Part shown: piece by piece, positions 35,472 to 43,752 of the stretch | Position numbering within the stretch: the stretch's first letter is position 1 | Layout: the number at the start of each line of letters is the position of its first letter | Source of the DNA: Roseateles saccharophilus | Lineage (GTDB): Bacteria; Pseudomonadota; Gammaproteobacteria; Burkholderiales; Burkholderiaceae_C | Length of the DNA: 64,000 nucleotides | Assembly (NCBI RefSeq): GCF_004342485.1 | Contig: NZ_SMBU01000001.1 | Coordinates: forward strand, 248,001 to 312,000 | Direction of reading: 5' to 3' | Translations under genes and position numbers: made by a program | Notes under the pieces: model-generated | Told to the model about the DNA's origin: nothing | The model's input: only the letters and a program-made list of their open reading frames with translations | Database searches by the model: none

Positions 35472-36751
35472 GGCCTGTCTCCCTCGGGCTTCTTCATGCC
35501 GAAATCGTCGGGAACCCTGATCAGCGCCGCCATCACGAAGCTCGGCACCGTCGCCAGCAGCACCCAGCCGAAGAAGGGCACATAGCCGATGTGGTCCTGC
35601 AGCCAGCCGCTCCACATGCCGGGGATCATCATGCCCAGGGCCATGAAGCCCGTGCAGAGCGCGTAGTGGGCGGTCTTCTGCGGGCCTTCGGCGACATGGA
35701 TCATGTACATCAGATAGGCCGTGAAGCCGAGGCCGTAGCCGAACTGCTCGACGGCCAGCGCGGCGCTGATGACGGCCAGGCTGGCCGGGTGGGTCAACGC
35801 CAGCGCGAGGAAGGCCAGGTTGGGCACGTGCATGGCCAGCACCAGCGGCCACAGCGCGCGCTTCAGGCCCACGCGGGAGATGACCCAGCCGCCCACCAGC
35901 CCGCCCAGCGTCAACGCGCCGATGCCGACGGTGCCGTAGGCGAAGCCCACGGCCTTGGTGCTCAGGCCCAGGCCGCCCTTGTCCACCGTGTCCAGCAGGA
36001 AGGGGCTGGCCAGCTTCAGCAACTGCGCCTCGGGGAAGCGGTAGAGCAGCAGGAAGCCGAGGATGACGGCGATGCCGGGCTTGGCGAAGAAGCCGGCGAA
36101 CACGGCGAAGAACTCGGCCAGCAGCCCGCGCGCGGCGCGGCGGCCGGCGCCGGGCGTGTCGGCCGCGGGATGCGGCAGCACGAAGCTGTGCCACGCGGCC
36201 AGCCCGATGAACAGCGCGCCCAGCAGCCAGAACACCAGGCTCCAGGCGTCCACCACGCTGCCGGTGCGCTCGCTCAGCTCGCCCGCCAGATAGACCAGCC
36301 CGCCTTGGCCCGCGATATTGGCCAGGCGGTAGAAGGTCGAGCGCACGCCGACGAGGGCGGCCTGGCGGTGCTGCGGCAGCGCCAGCATGTAGTAGCCGTC
36401 GGCCGCGATGTCGTGCGAGGCCGACGTGAACGCCATCAGCCACAGTACGGCCAGCGACATCTGGAAGACCTTGTCCGTCGGGACCGTCAGCGCCACGCCC
36501 GCGAGCGCCGCGCCGATGATGAACTGCAGCGCGGTGATCCAGCGCCGCTTGGTGCCGAACAGCTCCGCCAGCGGCGACCACAGCGGCTTGAGCACCCAGG
36601 GCAGATAGAGCCAGCTCGTGTAGAGGGCGATGTCGGTGTTGGAGATGCCGAGGTTCTTGTAGAGCACCACCGACAGCGTCATGACGACGACATAGGGGAT
36701 GCCCTGGGCGAAGTACAGGCTGGGCACCCAGGCCCATGGCGAGCGTGTCAT
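35468..36751 (-). CDS. MFS permease, AmpG-like muropeptide/sugar transporter
   Basis: A 427-residue protein with about twelve hydrophobic segments. The opening SLYFAQGIPYVVVMTLSVVLYKNLG and the SHDIAADGYYM and KRALWPLVLAMHVPNLAFL segments resemble AmpG, which imports GlcNAc-anhydroMurNAc peptides. It is shorter than E. coli AmpG (491), lacking the extra terminal helices, so a related sugar substrate remains possible. It overlaps murQ by four bases upstream and the GHL10 gene by four downstream, fixing it as the middle gene of a murein-recycling operon. Confidence 0.75.
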   Translation of the reverse strand: MTRSPWAWVPSLYFAQGIPYVVVMTLSVVLYKNLGISNTDIALYTSWLYLPWVLKPLWSPLAELFGTKRRWITALQFIIGAALAGVALTVPTDKVFQMSLAVLWLMAFTSASHDIAADGYYMLALPQHRQAALVGVRSTFYRLANIAGQGGLVYLAGELSERTGSVVDAWSLVFWLLGALFIGLAAWHSFVLPHPAADTPGAGRRAARGLLAEFFAVFAGFFAKPGIAVILGFLLLYRFPEAQLLKLASPFLLDTVDKGGLGLSTKAVGFAYGTVGIGALTLGGLVGGWVISRVGLKRALWPLVLAMHVPNLAFLALALTHPASLAVISAALAVEQFGYGLGFTAYLMYMIHVAEGPQKTAHYALCTGFMALGMMIPGMWSGWLQDHIGYVPFFGWVLLATVPSFVMAALIRVPDDFGMKKPEGDRP

Positions 36752-37629
36752 GGGTGCAATGCGCGGCTCACGCTGCCGTCCGCCGCGTCCAGCAATGCGC
36801 GTGCCTCATCAGCGCCCACGCCGCGCCCGAGCATCACCAGCGCCGTCTTCACATGCTGGTCGCACTGCGCCAGCGCCGCCTGCGCGTCCGCCTCGCTGGC
36901 GCCGGAGGCGCGCACCGTCAGCGCCAGCGCGCGCCGCACGAGCTTGGCGTTGGTGGCCTTCAGGTCCACCATCAGATTGCCGTAGACCTTGTTGAGCCTC
37001 ACCATCAGCGCCGACGAGAAGGTGTTCAGCGCGATCTTCTGCGAGGTGCCGGCCTTGAGCCGCGTGCTGCCTGAGATGACTTCGGGGCCGGTGTCCAGCG
37101 TGATGCCGATGTCGGCCTGGGCCGCGACCGGCGCGCCGGGGTTGTTGGCAAAGCCGATGGTCAGCGCGCCGGCCGCTCGCGCGGCCTCAATGGCGCCCAG
37201 CACATAGGGCGTGGCACCGGACGCGGCCAGCAGCAGGGCCACGTCGTTGGGGCCGGGCTGCAGCGCGGCGAGGTCGGCGGCGCCCTGGGCACGGTCGTCC
37301 TCGGCGCCCTCGACGGCGACGAACATCGCGCTGGCGCCGCCGGCGATCACCGCCACCGCCCGTTCGCGCGGCCAGGAGAAGGTGGGGTAGAGCTCCACGC
37401 TGTCCAGCACGCCCAGGCGGCCCGAGGTGCCGGCGCCGGCATACAGCAGCCGGCCGCCGGCGCGGATGCGCGGCAGGGCGGCGTCCACGGCCGCGGCCAG
37501 CTGCGGGGCGGCGGCCTGCACGGCGGCGACGGCGGCGTTCTGGTCGGCTATGAATGCATCCAGCAGGGCCGGGGTGGCGTAGCTGTCCAGGTCGGGATGC
37601 CGGGTGCTCGGGGTTTCGGTGTTCAGCAT
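36748..37629 (-). CDS. murQ: N-acetylmuramic acid 6-phosphate etherase
   Basis: A 293-residue SIS-domain lyase that splits the lactyl ether of MurNAc-6-phosphate to GlcNAc-6-phosphate and lactate. The SIS loop GAGTSGRLGVLDSVE (65-79) and the catalytic glutamates Glu79 and Glu110 (in VEGAEDD), corresponding to E. coli Glu83 and Glu114, are present, as is SGSTRLKAGTSQKIALN. ATG 37629 is preferred; the longer frame adds an Arg-rich leader. First gene of a coupled trio with the AmpG-like permease and the GHL10 glycosidase. No MurNAc kinase (AnmK, MurK or PTS) is in the window, so the source of MurNAc-6-phosphate must lie elsewhere. Confidence 0.93.
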   Translation of the reverse strand: MLNTETPSTRHPDLDSYATPALLDAFIADQNAAVAAVQAAAPQLAAAVDAALPRIRAGGRLLYAGAGTSGRLGVLDSVELYPTFSWPRERAVAVIAGGASAMFVAVEGAEDDRAQGAADLAALQPGPNDVALLLAASGATPYVLGAIEAARAAGALTIGFANNPGAPVAAQADIGITLDTGPEVISGSTRLKAGTSQKIALNTFSSALMVRLNKVYGNLMVDLKATNAKLVRRALALTVRASGASEADAQAALAQCDQHVKTALVMLGRGVGADEARALLDAADGSVSRALHP

Positions 37630-37848
37630 GGGGATGGCGGCTTCAGGCCGCCGGACTCTAGCGCGGCACCGGGCCATGACGAATGCCACGGGCCATTGCA
37701 GTCATAACGGCAGGTAATCAGAATCTGCCGGCTGGCTGTAAGGACTCGCCGAGTCACACGACACAAGCTGGCAAGTCGATGCGGGCTCTACTCGGATCGA
37801 CCTGTGGTGATCCCGATCTCAACCACTTCTCTTTTCTGGAGACTCCAA

Positions 37849-38106
37849 ATGAACGCATCCCTCAAGACCGGCCTGGGCATCGCCGCCGCCGCTGCCGCCC
37901 TGTTCGCCACCACCGCCTTCCCGACGGCCGCCGTCGCGGCCGACGGCATGGTCAAGTGCTCCGGCGTCAACAGCTGCAAGGGCACCTCCGAGTGCAAGAC
38001 CGCCAAGAACGACTGCAAGGGCCACAACAGCTGCAAGGGCCAGGGCTGGGTCAGCAAGGCCTCGGCCGCCGAGTGCACGAAGGCGGGCGGGACCGTCGAG
38101 AAGTAA
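37849..38106 (+). CDS. bufA: BufA2-type bufferin precursor (small Cys-rich periplasmic metallophore)
   Basis: An 85-residue secreted peptide. A signal peptide (LGIAAAAAALFATTAFPTAAVAA) precedes a mature part of about 54 residues with six cysteines in CSGVNSCKG, ECKT, DCKGHNSCKG and a last EC. This is the BufA2 bufferin pattern: ribosomally made peptides whose cysteines are converted to thiooxazole by the BufB/BufC pair and which bind copper. A ribosome site (TGGAGA) sits 8-10 bases before ATG 37849. Transcription is followed by a set of GC hairpins before bufB. Candidate ECF-sigma-like promoter GTAA-N17-CGAC at 37738-37762, weak. Confidence 0.88.
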   Translation: MNASLKTGLGIAAAAAALFATTAFPTAAVAADGMVKCSGVNSCKGTSECKTAKNDCKGHNSCKGQGWVSKASAAECTKAGGTVEK

Positions 38107-38117
38107 GACCACCCCCT

Positions 38118-38171
38118 GCCGGCTTCGCCGGCCCCCTCAAGGGGGCACTGCCTATGGCCCGGCAAAGCCGG
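38118..38171. repeat. Three consecutive GC hairpins between bufA and bufB
   Basis: GCCGGC-TTC-GCCGGC (38118-38132), GCCCCC-TCAA-GGGGGC (38131-38146) and CCGGC-AAA-GCCGG (38159-38171) lie in the 129-base bufA-bufB gap. The first two share two bases and exclude each other in part. No T-run follows, so they look more like mRNA-stabilising or attenuating structures, or a dispersed intergenic repeat, than a full terminator. They could set a high precursor-to-enzyme ratio. Confidence 0.5.
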
Positions 38172-38235
38172 TTCCATGGCAGTCGCTTGATGGCGCGCGT
38201 GCCTGCGGCCGCGCGTCGTTTTCGTTTGCACTGAC

Positions 38236-39063
38236 ATGACCAAGATCCAAGGCTTTGGCCTCGGCCTGCGTGTCGAGCACTACGCCGCCTTCGAGGCCGG
38301 CGTCGATGCCGCCGTGCGGCCCGACTGGCTGGAGATCATTTCCGAGAACTACATGGTGCCCGGCGGGCCGCCGCTGGCGCATCTGGAGCGCATCCGGGCG
38401 GACTACCCGCTGGTCATGCACGGCGTGTCGCTGTCCGTCGCCGGGCCGGCGCCGCTGGACCTGGGCTATCTGCGCGAGCTCAAGGCCCTCGCCGATCGGC
38501 TGCAGCCCGGCTGGGTGTCCGACCACCTCTGCTGGAGCGCCGACGCGCACAGCCAGCTGCACGACCTGCTGCCCGTGCCGCTGACCCGCGCTGCCCTCGA
38601 CCATGTCGGCGCCCGCATCGCCCAGGTACAGGACATCCTCGGCCGTCCGCTGGTGCTGGAAAACGTGTCCAGCTATGTGCGATTCAAGGCCGACGAGATG
38701 CCGGAGTGGGAATTCATCGCGCAACTGCTGCAACAGACCGGCGCGAAGATGCTTCTGGACGTCAACAACATTTACGTTTCCGGCCGCAACCACGGCTTCG
38801 ACCCGCGCGCCTATCTCGACGGCATCCCCGTCGAGCCGGTGCGCCAGATCCACCTCGCCGGCCACGAGGACCGCGGCGACATCGTCATCGATACCCACGA
38901 CCATCCGGTGCGCGACGAGGTCTGGCAGCTCTACCAGTACGCGCTGATGCGCTTCGGCGCCGTGCCGACGATGATCGAACGCGACGACCACATCCCGTCG
39001 CTGCCCGAACTGCTGGACGAGCTGGGTGTCGCGCGTCGCCTGGCCGCGGAGGCCCTGCGATGA
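38236..39063 (+). CDS. bufB: BufB: DUF692 multinuclear non-haem iron oxidase (MNIO)
   Basis: A 275-residue TIM-barrel MNIO that modifies cysteines of bufferin precursors using iron and oxygen. Characteristic segments are [73 protein letters not shown] and IERDDHIPS, which supply the His/Glu/Asp/Asn iron ligands. The length matches MNIOs. Its stop overlaps the bufC start (ATGA). Works with BufC, which recognises the peptide. Confidence 0.94.
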   Translation: MTKIQGFGLGLRVEHYAAFEAGVDAAVRPDWLEIISENYMVPGGPPLAHLERIRADYPLVMHGVSLSVAGPAPLDLGYLRELKALADRLQPGWVSDHLCWSADAHSQLHDLLPVPLTRAALDHVGARIAQVQDILGRPLVLENVSSYVRFKADEMPEWEFIAQLLQQTGAKMLLDVNNIYVSGRNHGFDPRAYLDGIPVEPVRQIHLAGHEDRGDIVIDTHDHPVRDEVWQLYQYALMRFGAVPTMIERDDHIPSLPELLDELGVARRLAAEALR

Positions 39064-39872
39064 GCGTCGGCGCCCAACAGCGTCAGCTCGCCGCCGCCAT
39101 CCGCGATGGCGACGATGCGCCCGGCCTGCTGGCCGGCGACTATGCGACCGGCCTCGAGGTCTACCGCCACGCCTACCGCGCCCGCCTGGCCGCGGCGCTG
39201 GCCGACAACTACACGGTGCTGGCCCGCGCGTTGGGCGACGAGGGCTTCGATGCGCTGGCCCGGGCCTATATCGCCGCGCATCCCAGCCAGCATCCGTCCA
39301 TCCGCTGGTTCGGCCATGAACTGGCCGGCTTCATGGCCGCGGCCGGCGAGGGCCTGGTGCCTCATCCCGGCCTCGTCGATATCGCCCGCATGGACTGGGC
39401 GCTGCGCAACGCCTTCGACGCCGCCGCGGCGGCGCCGCTCGAACCGGCCGCGCTCGCGGCGCTGAGCCCCGACGACTGGGCCGGCCTGGTGCTGAGGCTG
39501 CAGCCCGGCGTGCAGCGCATTGCGCTGGCCCACGCCATCGAGCCCGCCTGGCGGGTGCTGCGCGAATGGGAGCCCCCGACGTCCGAACCCGGCGGCGTCG
39601 ACCAGCCCGAGCTGCCCGAGCCCGTGGCGCATGCGCATGAGCTGCTGGCCTGGCGCCAGGGCCTGGAGACGCGCTGGCGCTCGCTGGAACCGCTGGAGGC
39701 CGCTCTGCTCGATGCCGTCGCCGCGGGCCAGCCCTTCGCGTTGCTGTGCGAGCGTGCCGCCGCCGAGCTGGGTGACGCCGAGGCTGCTGCGCCGGCTGTT
39801 ATCGGAGCGCTGCAGCAGTGGCTTGCCGACGGACTGCTCGCGGCGTCAAATTCGACGGTTGCTCAGGCGTAG
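39060..39872 (+). CDS. bufC: BufC: DUF2063 partner protein
   Basis: A 270-residue DUF2063 protein. The N-terminal domain ([36 protein letters not shown] and [14 protein letters not shown]) is the DUF2063 signature; it binds the precursor leader/core and presents it to BufB. The C-terminal half is more variable, as in homologues. ATG 39060 overlaps bufB. The operon ends here; no DoxX-type membrane protein or sigma factor follows, unlike some buf loci. Confidence 0.9.
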   Translation: MSVGAQQRQLAAAIRDGDDAPGLLAGDYATGLEVYRHAYRARLAAALADNYTVLARALGDEGFDALARAYIAAHPSQHPSIRWFGHELAGFMAAAGEGLVPHPGLVDIARMDWALRNAFDAAAAAPLEPAALAALSPDDWAGLVLRLQPGVQRIALAHAIEPAWRVLREWEPPTSEPGGVDQPELPEPVAHAHELLAWRQGLETRWRSLEPLEAALLDAVAAGQPFALLCERAAAELGDAEAAAPAVIGALQQWLADGLLAASNSTVAQA

Positions 39873-39922
39873 ACGGGGCAGACTTGCATGGGAGCGACCT
39901 TCACATTGAAGGGCGGGAATGC

Positions 39923-40672
39923 TTAGCGCTTGCCGCCGATCTCGATGTCAGGAAGTTCAAGCCGCGTGTCGCCCTCATCAAGGCGAGAGGCAGGCACCAA
40001 CTGCAGTCGATAGTTCCGCCAGGTGGAGTATTTGGAGAAAAGCTGCCACGCCGGTGGGTCCGGATCGCCCGGTAGCCCTTGGAACGTGAGCATTGGCTCC
40101 ACCGTGTAGGCCCACCGTTCGAAGCGCCAATCCTGGTGACTTCCAGCATGCAGCAGCTGCTTTGGCGCATCGGGCTGAGATGCGATCTCGATCGGCAGCG
40201 GGCATTTGAGCGACGCCGCGCCGCGTGACTCGCAGAGAACCTGGTACTGCTGTTCCGGGAATCGCAAGACCTCTCTCGGAAGACCGCTGCGACTGAGGCG
40301 GAAGGTGGGCTGCGACAGCACGGCTTGCCGGCCGGGCGCGATGCGCAGCTGCAGGCAGATGAATCTCTCCGAAACAGGCTCGCACAAACCCAGGCGTGCG
40401 TCGAGGAGATCGGGAACCAGCAGGCGGGTCACGTAGGGCTGGCTGCTCTGCAGTTCGAAATCTTGGCTTGCCGCAGCCGGCCTCACGTTGACCAGGCTGG
40501 TCGTGCGGCAGGTCGAGCAGGCCTGCAGGACGCCAACGCCCATCAGCGCGGCCAGTTGAAGCGTTCGACACGTCGTGGAGGCGTGATGAAGTGAACCGGC
40601 CCTGTGTCTCGGTACCCGCTTTGCCGCCGTGGACGCCTGGCCCGGATCTGCGGGGGGCGCGGGATTTCTCAT
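39923..40672 (-). CDS. Hypothetical secreted or lipoprotein-like protein, low GC
   Basis: An open frame of about 249 codons (ATG 40672). No family is recognised. A hydrophobic stretch LQLAALMGVGVLQAC near residue 37-51 may be a lipoprotein signal, but the preceding 35 residues are unusually long and basic, so the true start may be a later codon. The mature part has hydrophilic beta-like segments and several cysteines. G+C is visibly lower than in bufC before it (one counted line is 62 %, against 85 % for a line in bufC), suggesting recent acquisition. Opposite strand to both flanking genes. Confidence 0.5.
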   Translation of the reverse strand: MRNPAPPADPGQASTAAKRVPRHRAGSLHHASTTCRTLQLAALMGVGVLQACSTCRTTSLVNVRPAAASQDFELQSSQPYVTRLLVPDLLDARLGLCEPVSERFICLQLRIAPGRQAVLSQPTFRLSRSGLPREVLRFPEQQYQVLCESRGAASLKCPLPIEIASQPDAPKQLLHAGSHQDWRFERWAYTVEPMLTFQGLPGDPDPPAWQLFSKYSTWRNYRLQLVPASRLDEGDTRLELPDIEIGGKR

Positions 40673-40829
40673 CAGATTCCCTTGAGATGGGTGCCATGCA
40701 GATTTTGCGCGCCTGCCCGGGCTGCTGCGGGTTGCCAGGCCTGTAGTGACCCTGTGCGTGGAACCCTTCAGGCGGCGCGGTCGTGCCGGCTTGGCTATCC
40801 TGCCGCCCACGTCATTTCCGAGGTGTGCC

Positions 40830-41366
40830 ATGCCCCGTACCCTGAAGCTCACGCTTGCCGCGCTGTCCGTCGCCTTGTTCCTGCCCGTCGCCCATGCGGC
40901 GCTCAATGTGGGCGCCACGGCCCCGGATTTCAGCGCCGACTCCGCCGTCGGCGGCCAGCCCTTCAAATTCCACCTCGCCGACGCGCTGAAGAACGGCCCG
41001 GTGGTGCTGTACTTCTATCCCAAGGCCTTCACCAGCGGCTGCACCGTCGAGGCCCACCAGTTCGCCGAGGCGAGCGACAGGTTCAAGGCCCTGGGCGCCA
41101 CCGTCATCGGCATGTCCAACGACGACATCGACACGCTGAAGAAGTTCAGCGTCGAGGCCTGCCGCAACAAGTTCGCCGTCGCGGCCGACGCGGGCGCCAA
41201 GGTCATGAAGGACTACGACGCCGCCCTCAGGCTGCTGCCGGGCATGGCCGACCGCGTGTCCTACCTGATCGGCACCGACGGCAGGATCGCCGCCGTGCAT
41301 GCCAGCATGAGCCCCGAGGGCCACATCGACGCGATGCTGAAGGCCGTTCAGCAGTTGAAGAAGTGA
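40830..41366 (+). CDS. Periplasmic peroxiredoxin (BCP/AhpC-TSA type)
   Basis: A 178-residue thiol peroxidase. The signal peptide (LFLPVAHA-A) puts it in the periplasm. The peroxidatic Cys is in FYPKAFTSGCTVEA (P-x-x-x-T-x-x-C), and another Cys in VEACRNKF could resolve it. It reduces hydroperoxides outside the inner membrane. Its stop overlaps the amidase GTG start (GTGA at 41363-41366). ATG 40830 begins the signal peptide. Confidence 0.88.
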   Translation: MPRTLKLTLAALSVALFLPVAHAALNVGATAPDFSADSAVGGQPFKFHLADALKNGPVVLYFYPKAFTSGCTVEAHQFAEASDRFKALGATVIGMSNDDIDTLKKFSVEACRNKFAVAADAGAKVMKDYDAALRLLPGMADRVSYLIGTDGRIAAVHASMSPEGHIDAMLKAVQQLKK

Positions 41367-42736
41367 TCGCCGGCCTCGGTGCGGCCGAGCTGCTGTCGGC
41401 CTACTGCTGCGGCGAGCTGTCGCCGGTCGATGCCGTGCAGGCCGTGCTGGCGCAGGCCGGGCGCCGCGAGGGCGGGCTGCATGCGCTGTGCGCCGTCGAG
41501 GCCGAAGCGGCGCTGGCCGCGGCGCGTGCCAGCGAGGCGCGCTGGCGGGCCGGCAGCGCGCTGGCGCTGGACGGCGTCCCGGTCACGCTGAAGGAGAACA
41601 TCGCCGTGCCCGGCGCGGCCTACAGGTTGGGCACCGCGGCCACGCCCGATGGCGCCGTGGCCGACTTCGAGGCCCCGCCCGCCGCACGGCTGCGCGAAGC
41701 CGGCGCGATCCGCTGGGCGCGCACGACGATGCCCGACTACGGCATGCTGAGCTCGGGCCTGTCCAGCCTCTACGCCGAGCCGGCGCGCAACCCCTGGGAC
41801 GTGGCGCTGACGCCGGGCGGCTCCAGCGCCGGCGCGGCCGCCGCGGCCGCGGCCGGCTACGGCCCGCTGCACCTGGGCACCGACATCGGCGGCTCCATCC
41901 GCCTGCCGGCCGGCTGGTGCGGCCTCGTCGGCCTCAAGCCCAGCCATGGCCGCGTGCCCATCAAGCCCGGCTATGCCGGCCGCGTCGCCGGGCCGCTGAC
42001 CCGCACGGTCGCCGACGCCGCGCTGATGCTGGCCGTGCTGGCCCAGCCGGATGCGCGCGACCCGACCCAGCTGGCGCCGGGCGCCGTCTCGCCCCGGCCG
42101 CTCGAACTGCGCGGGCTGAGGCTGGGCCTGCAGCTGGACGCCGGCTGGGGCGAGGCCGTGCAGCCCGAGGTGGCGGCCGCCATCGTGGCCGCCGCGCGCG
42201 CCTTCGAGCAGGCCGGCGCCATCGTCGAGCCGCTGGCCGCCTTCACGACTCGAGAAACAGCCGACGGCATCGACCGCTTCTGGCGCATGCGCTCCTGGCT
42301 GGACATCTCGGCCCTGCCGCCCGAGCGCCGCGCCAAGGTGCTGCCCTACATCCTCGACTGGGTGGCGCCCGCGGCGGGCTACGACGGTGCCACGGTCTTT
42401 CGCGGCTACAGCCAGATGCAGGCGCTGCGCGAAGCGGCCAACGCGGCCTGCGAGCCCTTCGACTTCGTGCTGTCGCCCGTCAGCCCGATGCCGGCCTACC
42501 CGGCCCATCTGGCCAGCCCGCTGCACGACCCGGCCCGGCCCTTCGAGCACATCGCGTTTACGCTGCCCAGCAATATGAGCGAGCAGCCGGCGCTGGCCAT
42601 CAATGCGGGCTACACGGGCGAGGGGCTGCCCATCGGCCTGCAGATCGTCGGCCGGCGCTTCGACGATGCCGGTGTGCTGGCGCTGGGGGCCGCGTGGGAG
42701 CAGCTGCGGCCTGCGCAGCGCTCCTGGCCTTTCTGA
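41363..42736 (+). CDS. Amidase signature-family hydrolase
   Basis: A 457-residue amidase of the Ser-cisSer-Lys class. Catalytic Lys is in VPVTLKENIAVPG, the cis-Ser in TPGGSSAGAAAA, and the nucleophilic Ser in TDIGGSIRLPAG. It hydrolyses an amide or carbamoyl bond; related enzymes act on indoleacetamide, aryl acid amides, or the GatA glutaminyl-tRNA step. The absence of gatB/gatC next to it argues against GatA. GTG start at 41363, overlapping the peroxiredoxin stop. Convergent with a STAS-like gene. Confidence 0.86.
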   Translation: MIAGLGAAELLSAYCCGELSPVDAVQAVLAQAGRREGGLHALCAVEAEAALAAARASEARWRAGSALALDGVPVTLKENIAVPGAAYRLGTAATPDGAVADFEAPPAARLREAGAIRWARTTMPDYGMLSSGLSSLYAEPARNPWDVALTPGGSSAGAAAAAAAGYGPLHLGTDIGGSIRLPAGWCGLVGLKPSHGRVPIKPGYAGRVAGPLTRTVADAALMLAVLAQPDARDPTQLAPGAVSPRPLELRGLRLGLQLDAGWGEAVQPEVAAAIVAAARAFEQAGAIVEPLAAFTTRETADGIDRFWRMRSWLDISALPPERRAKVLPYILDWVAPAAGYDGATVFRGYSQMQALREAANAACEPFDFVLSPVSPMPAYPAHLASPLHDPARPFEHIAFTLPSNMSEQPALAINAGYTGEGLPIGLQIVGRRFDDAGVLALGAAWEQLRPAQRSWPF

Positions 42737-42745
42737 CGGCCGGCT

Positions 42746-43270
42746 TCAGGGGCGCGAAGGCGGCGCCTGCAGCGGCAGGCCGGCGGCGGCGAGATCGGCG
42801 TTGACCAGGGCCCAGGCCGAGTCGAAGTCGTCGGCGCGGCGCACCGGGCGGCTGGCGCGCCAGATGTCCATCAGCGCGGGCAGCCTCTCGATGCCGGGGG
42901 TGCCCGGGCGCACGAGGAAGACGGTGGAAACCGCGACGATGCCACGGTTGGAGAAGCTGTGGATGCTGGCGCGCAGCTCGGCCAGCGCGTCGGCGTCCAT
43001 CTCCATGCTGCCGCGGATCTCGAGCAGGTCGCCGAAGCGGCGATCGGCCGGCAGGCGGCGGCCGGCCAATGCGATGGCGCGCTTCACGGCGGCCATCAGC
43101 CCGGCGTCGAAGGGGCCCTCGGCCATCGACACCATCACGCGGCCGTGCACGCCGACGCTGACCCGCCCGAAGCTGGGGCGGATGCGTCTGTGGAGCGGCG
43201 GGGCGGGGATGGGGCGCATGGGCTTGCGGAACTGCTGCGGCGATTTTGCACCGCTCGATGGGCGCGTCAT
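42746..43270 (-). CDS. STAS/SpoIIAA-like small protein
   Basis: A 174-residue cytosolic protein with no certain name. The pattern VHGRVMVSMAEGPFDAGLMAAV, FGDLLEIRGSMEMDADALAEL and RPVRRADDFDSAWALV follows the STAS/SEC14-like fold seen in stand-alone proteins of proteobacteria, with an N-terminal basic tail of 30 residues. Function unknown. Divergent from the SnoaL-like gene. Confidence 0.5.
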   Translation of the reverse strand: MTRPSSGAKSPQQFRKPMRPIPAPPLHRRIRPSFGRVSVGVHGRVMVSMAEGPFDAGLMAAVKRAIALAGRRLPADRRFGDLLEIRGSMEMDADALAELRASIHSFSNRGIVAVSTVFLVRPGTPGIERLPALMDIWRASRPVRRADDFDSAWALVNADLAAAGLPLQAPPSRP

Positions 43271-43350
43271 GCCAACAGGAAGCTTGCAGGTAAAAAGTGG
43301 CGAAGGCCGCCTTCGTGTCCAATGATCCGCTCCAGAACCCGGAGCCGCCC

Positions 43351-43752
43351 ATGACCCATCCCATCGATGCCTGGCATGAACTGGCCAAGGCCCGCAACCC
43401 GCGCGCGCTGGCCGCGCTGCTGGCCGAGGACGTCGTCTTCCACTCGCCCGTCGTGCACACGCCGCAGCGCGGCCGTGCGCTCGCGACGCAATACCTCGCC
43501 GCCGCGCTGGCCGTGCTTGGCAACGAGAGCTTTCGCTATGTGCGCGAGATCCGCGGCGAGCGCGATGCGCTGCTGGAGTTCGAGCTGGAGCTGGCCGGCG
43601 TGCAGGTCAACGGCGTGGACATCATCCGCTGGAACGACGCCGGCCGGATCACCGACTTCAAGGTCATGGTGAGGCCGCTGAAGGGCATGCAGGCCGTGCA
43701 ACAGAAGATGGCCGAGCTGCTGGCGCAGATGCAGCAACAACAGCAGCAGTGA
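43351..43752 (+). CDS. SnoaL/NTF2-like domain protein
   Basis: A 133-residue protein of the NTF2-like superfamily: AWHELAKARNPRALAALLAEDVVFHSPVV with the cone-shaped fold start, GRALATQYLAAAL, and VDIIRWNDAGRITDFKVMVRPL near the end. It closes with a polyglutamine-rich tail. These proteins bind small ligands or act as isomerases; the substrate cannot be named. GGAG lies 7 bases before ATG 43351. It abuts the ABC-2 permease end to end. Confidence 0.7.
   Translation: MTHPIDAWHELAKARNPRALAALLAEDVVFHSPVVHTPQRGRALATQYLAAALAVLGNESFRYVREIRGERDALLEFELELAGVQVNGVDIIRWNDAGRITDFKVMVRPLKGMQAVQQKMAELLAQMQQQQQQ

Noticed and set aside
37849-38106. Cys-rich small gene as a metallothionein or toxin
   Set aside because: Signal peptide, six-Cys spacing and the MNIO plus DUF2063 partners fit BufA2 better.
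41363-42736. Amidase as GatA of the tRNA amidotransferase
   Set aside because: No gatB or gatC beside it, and the gene is paired with a peroxiredoxin.
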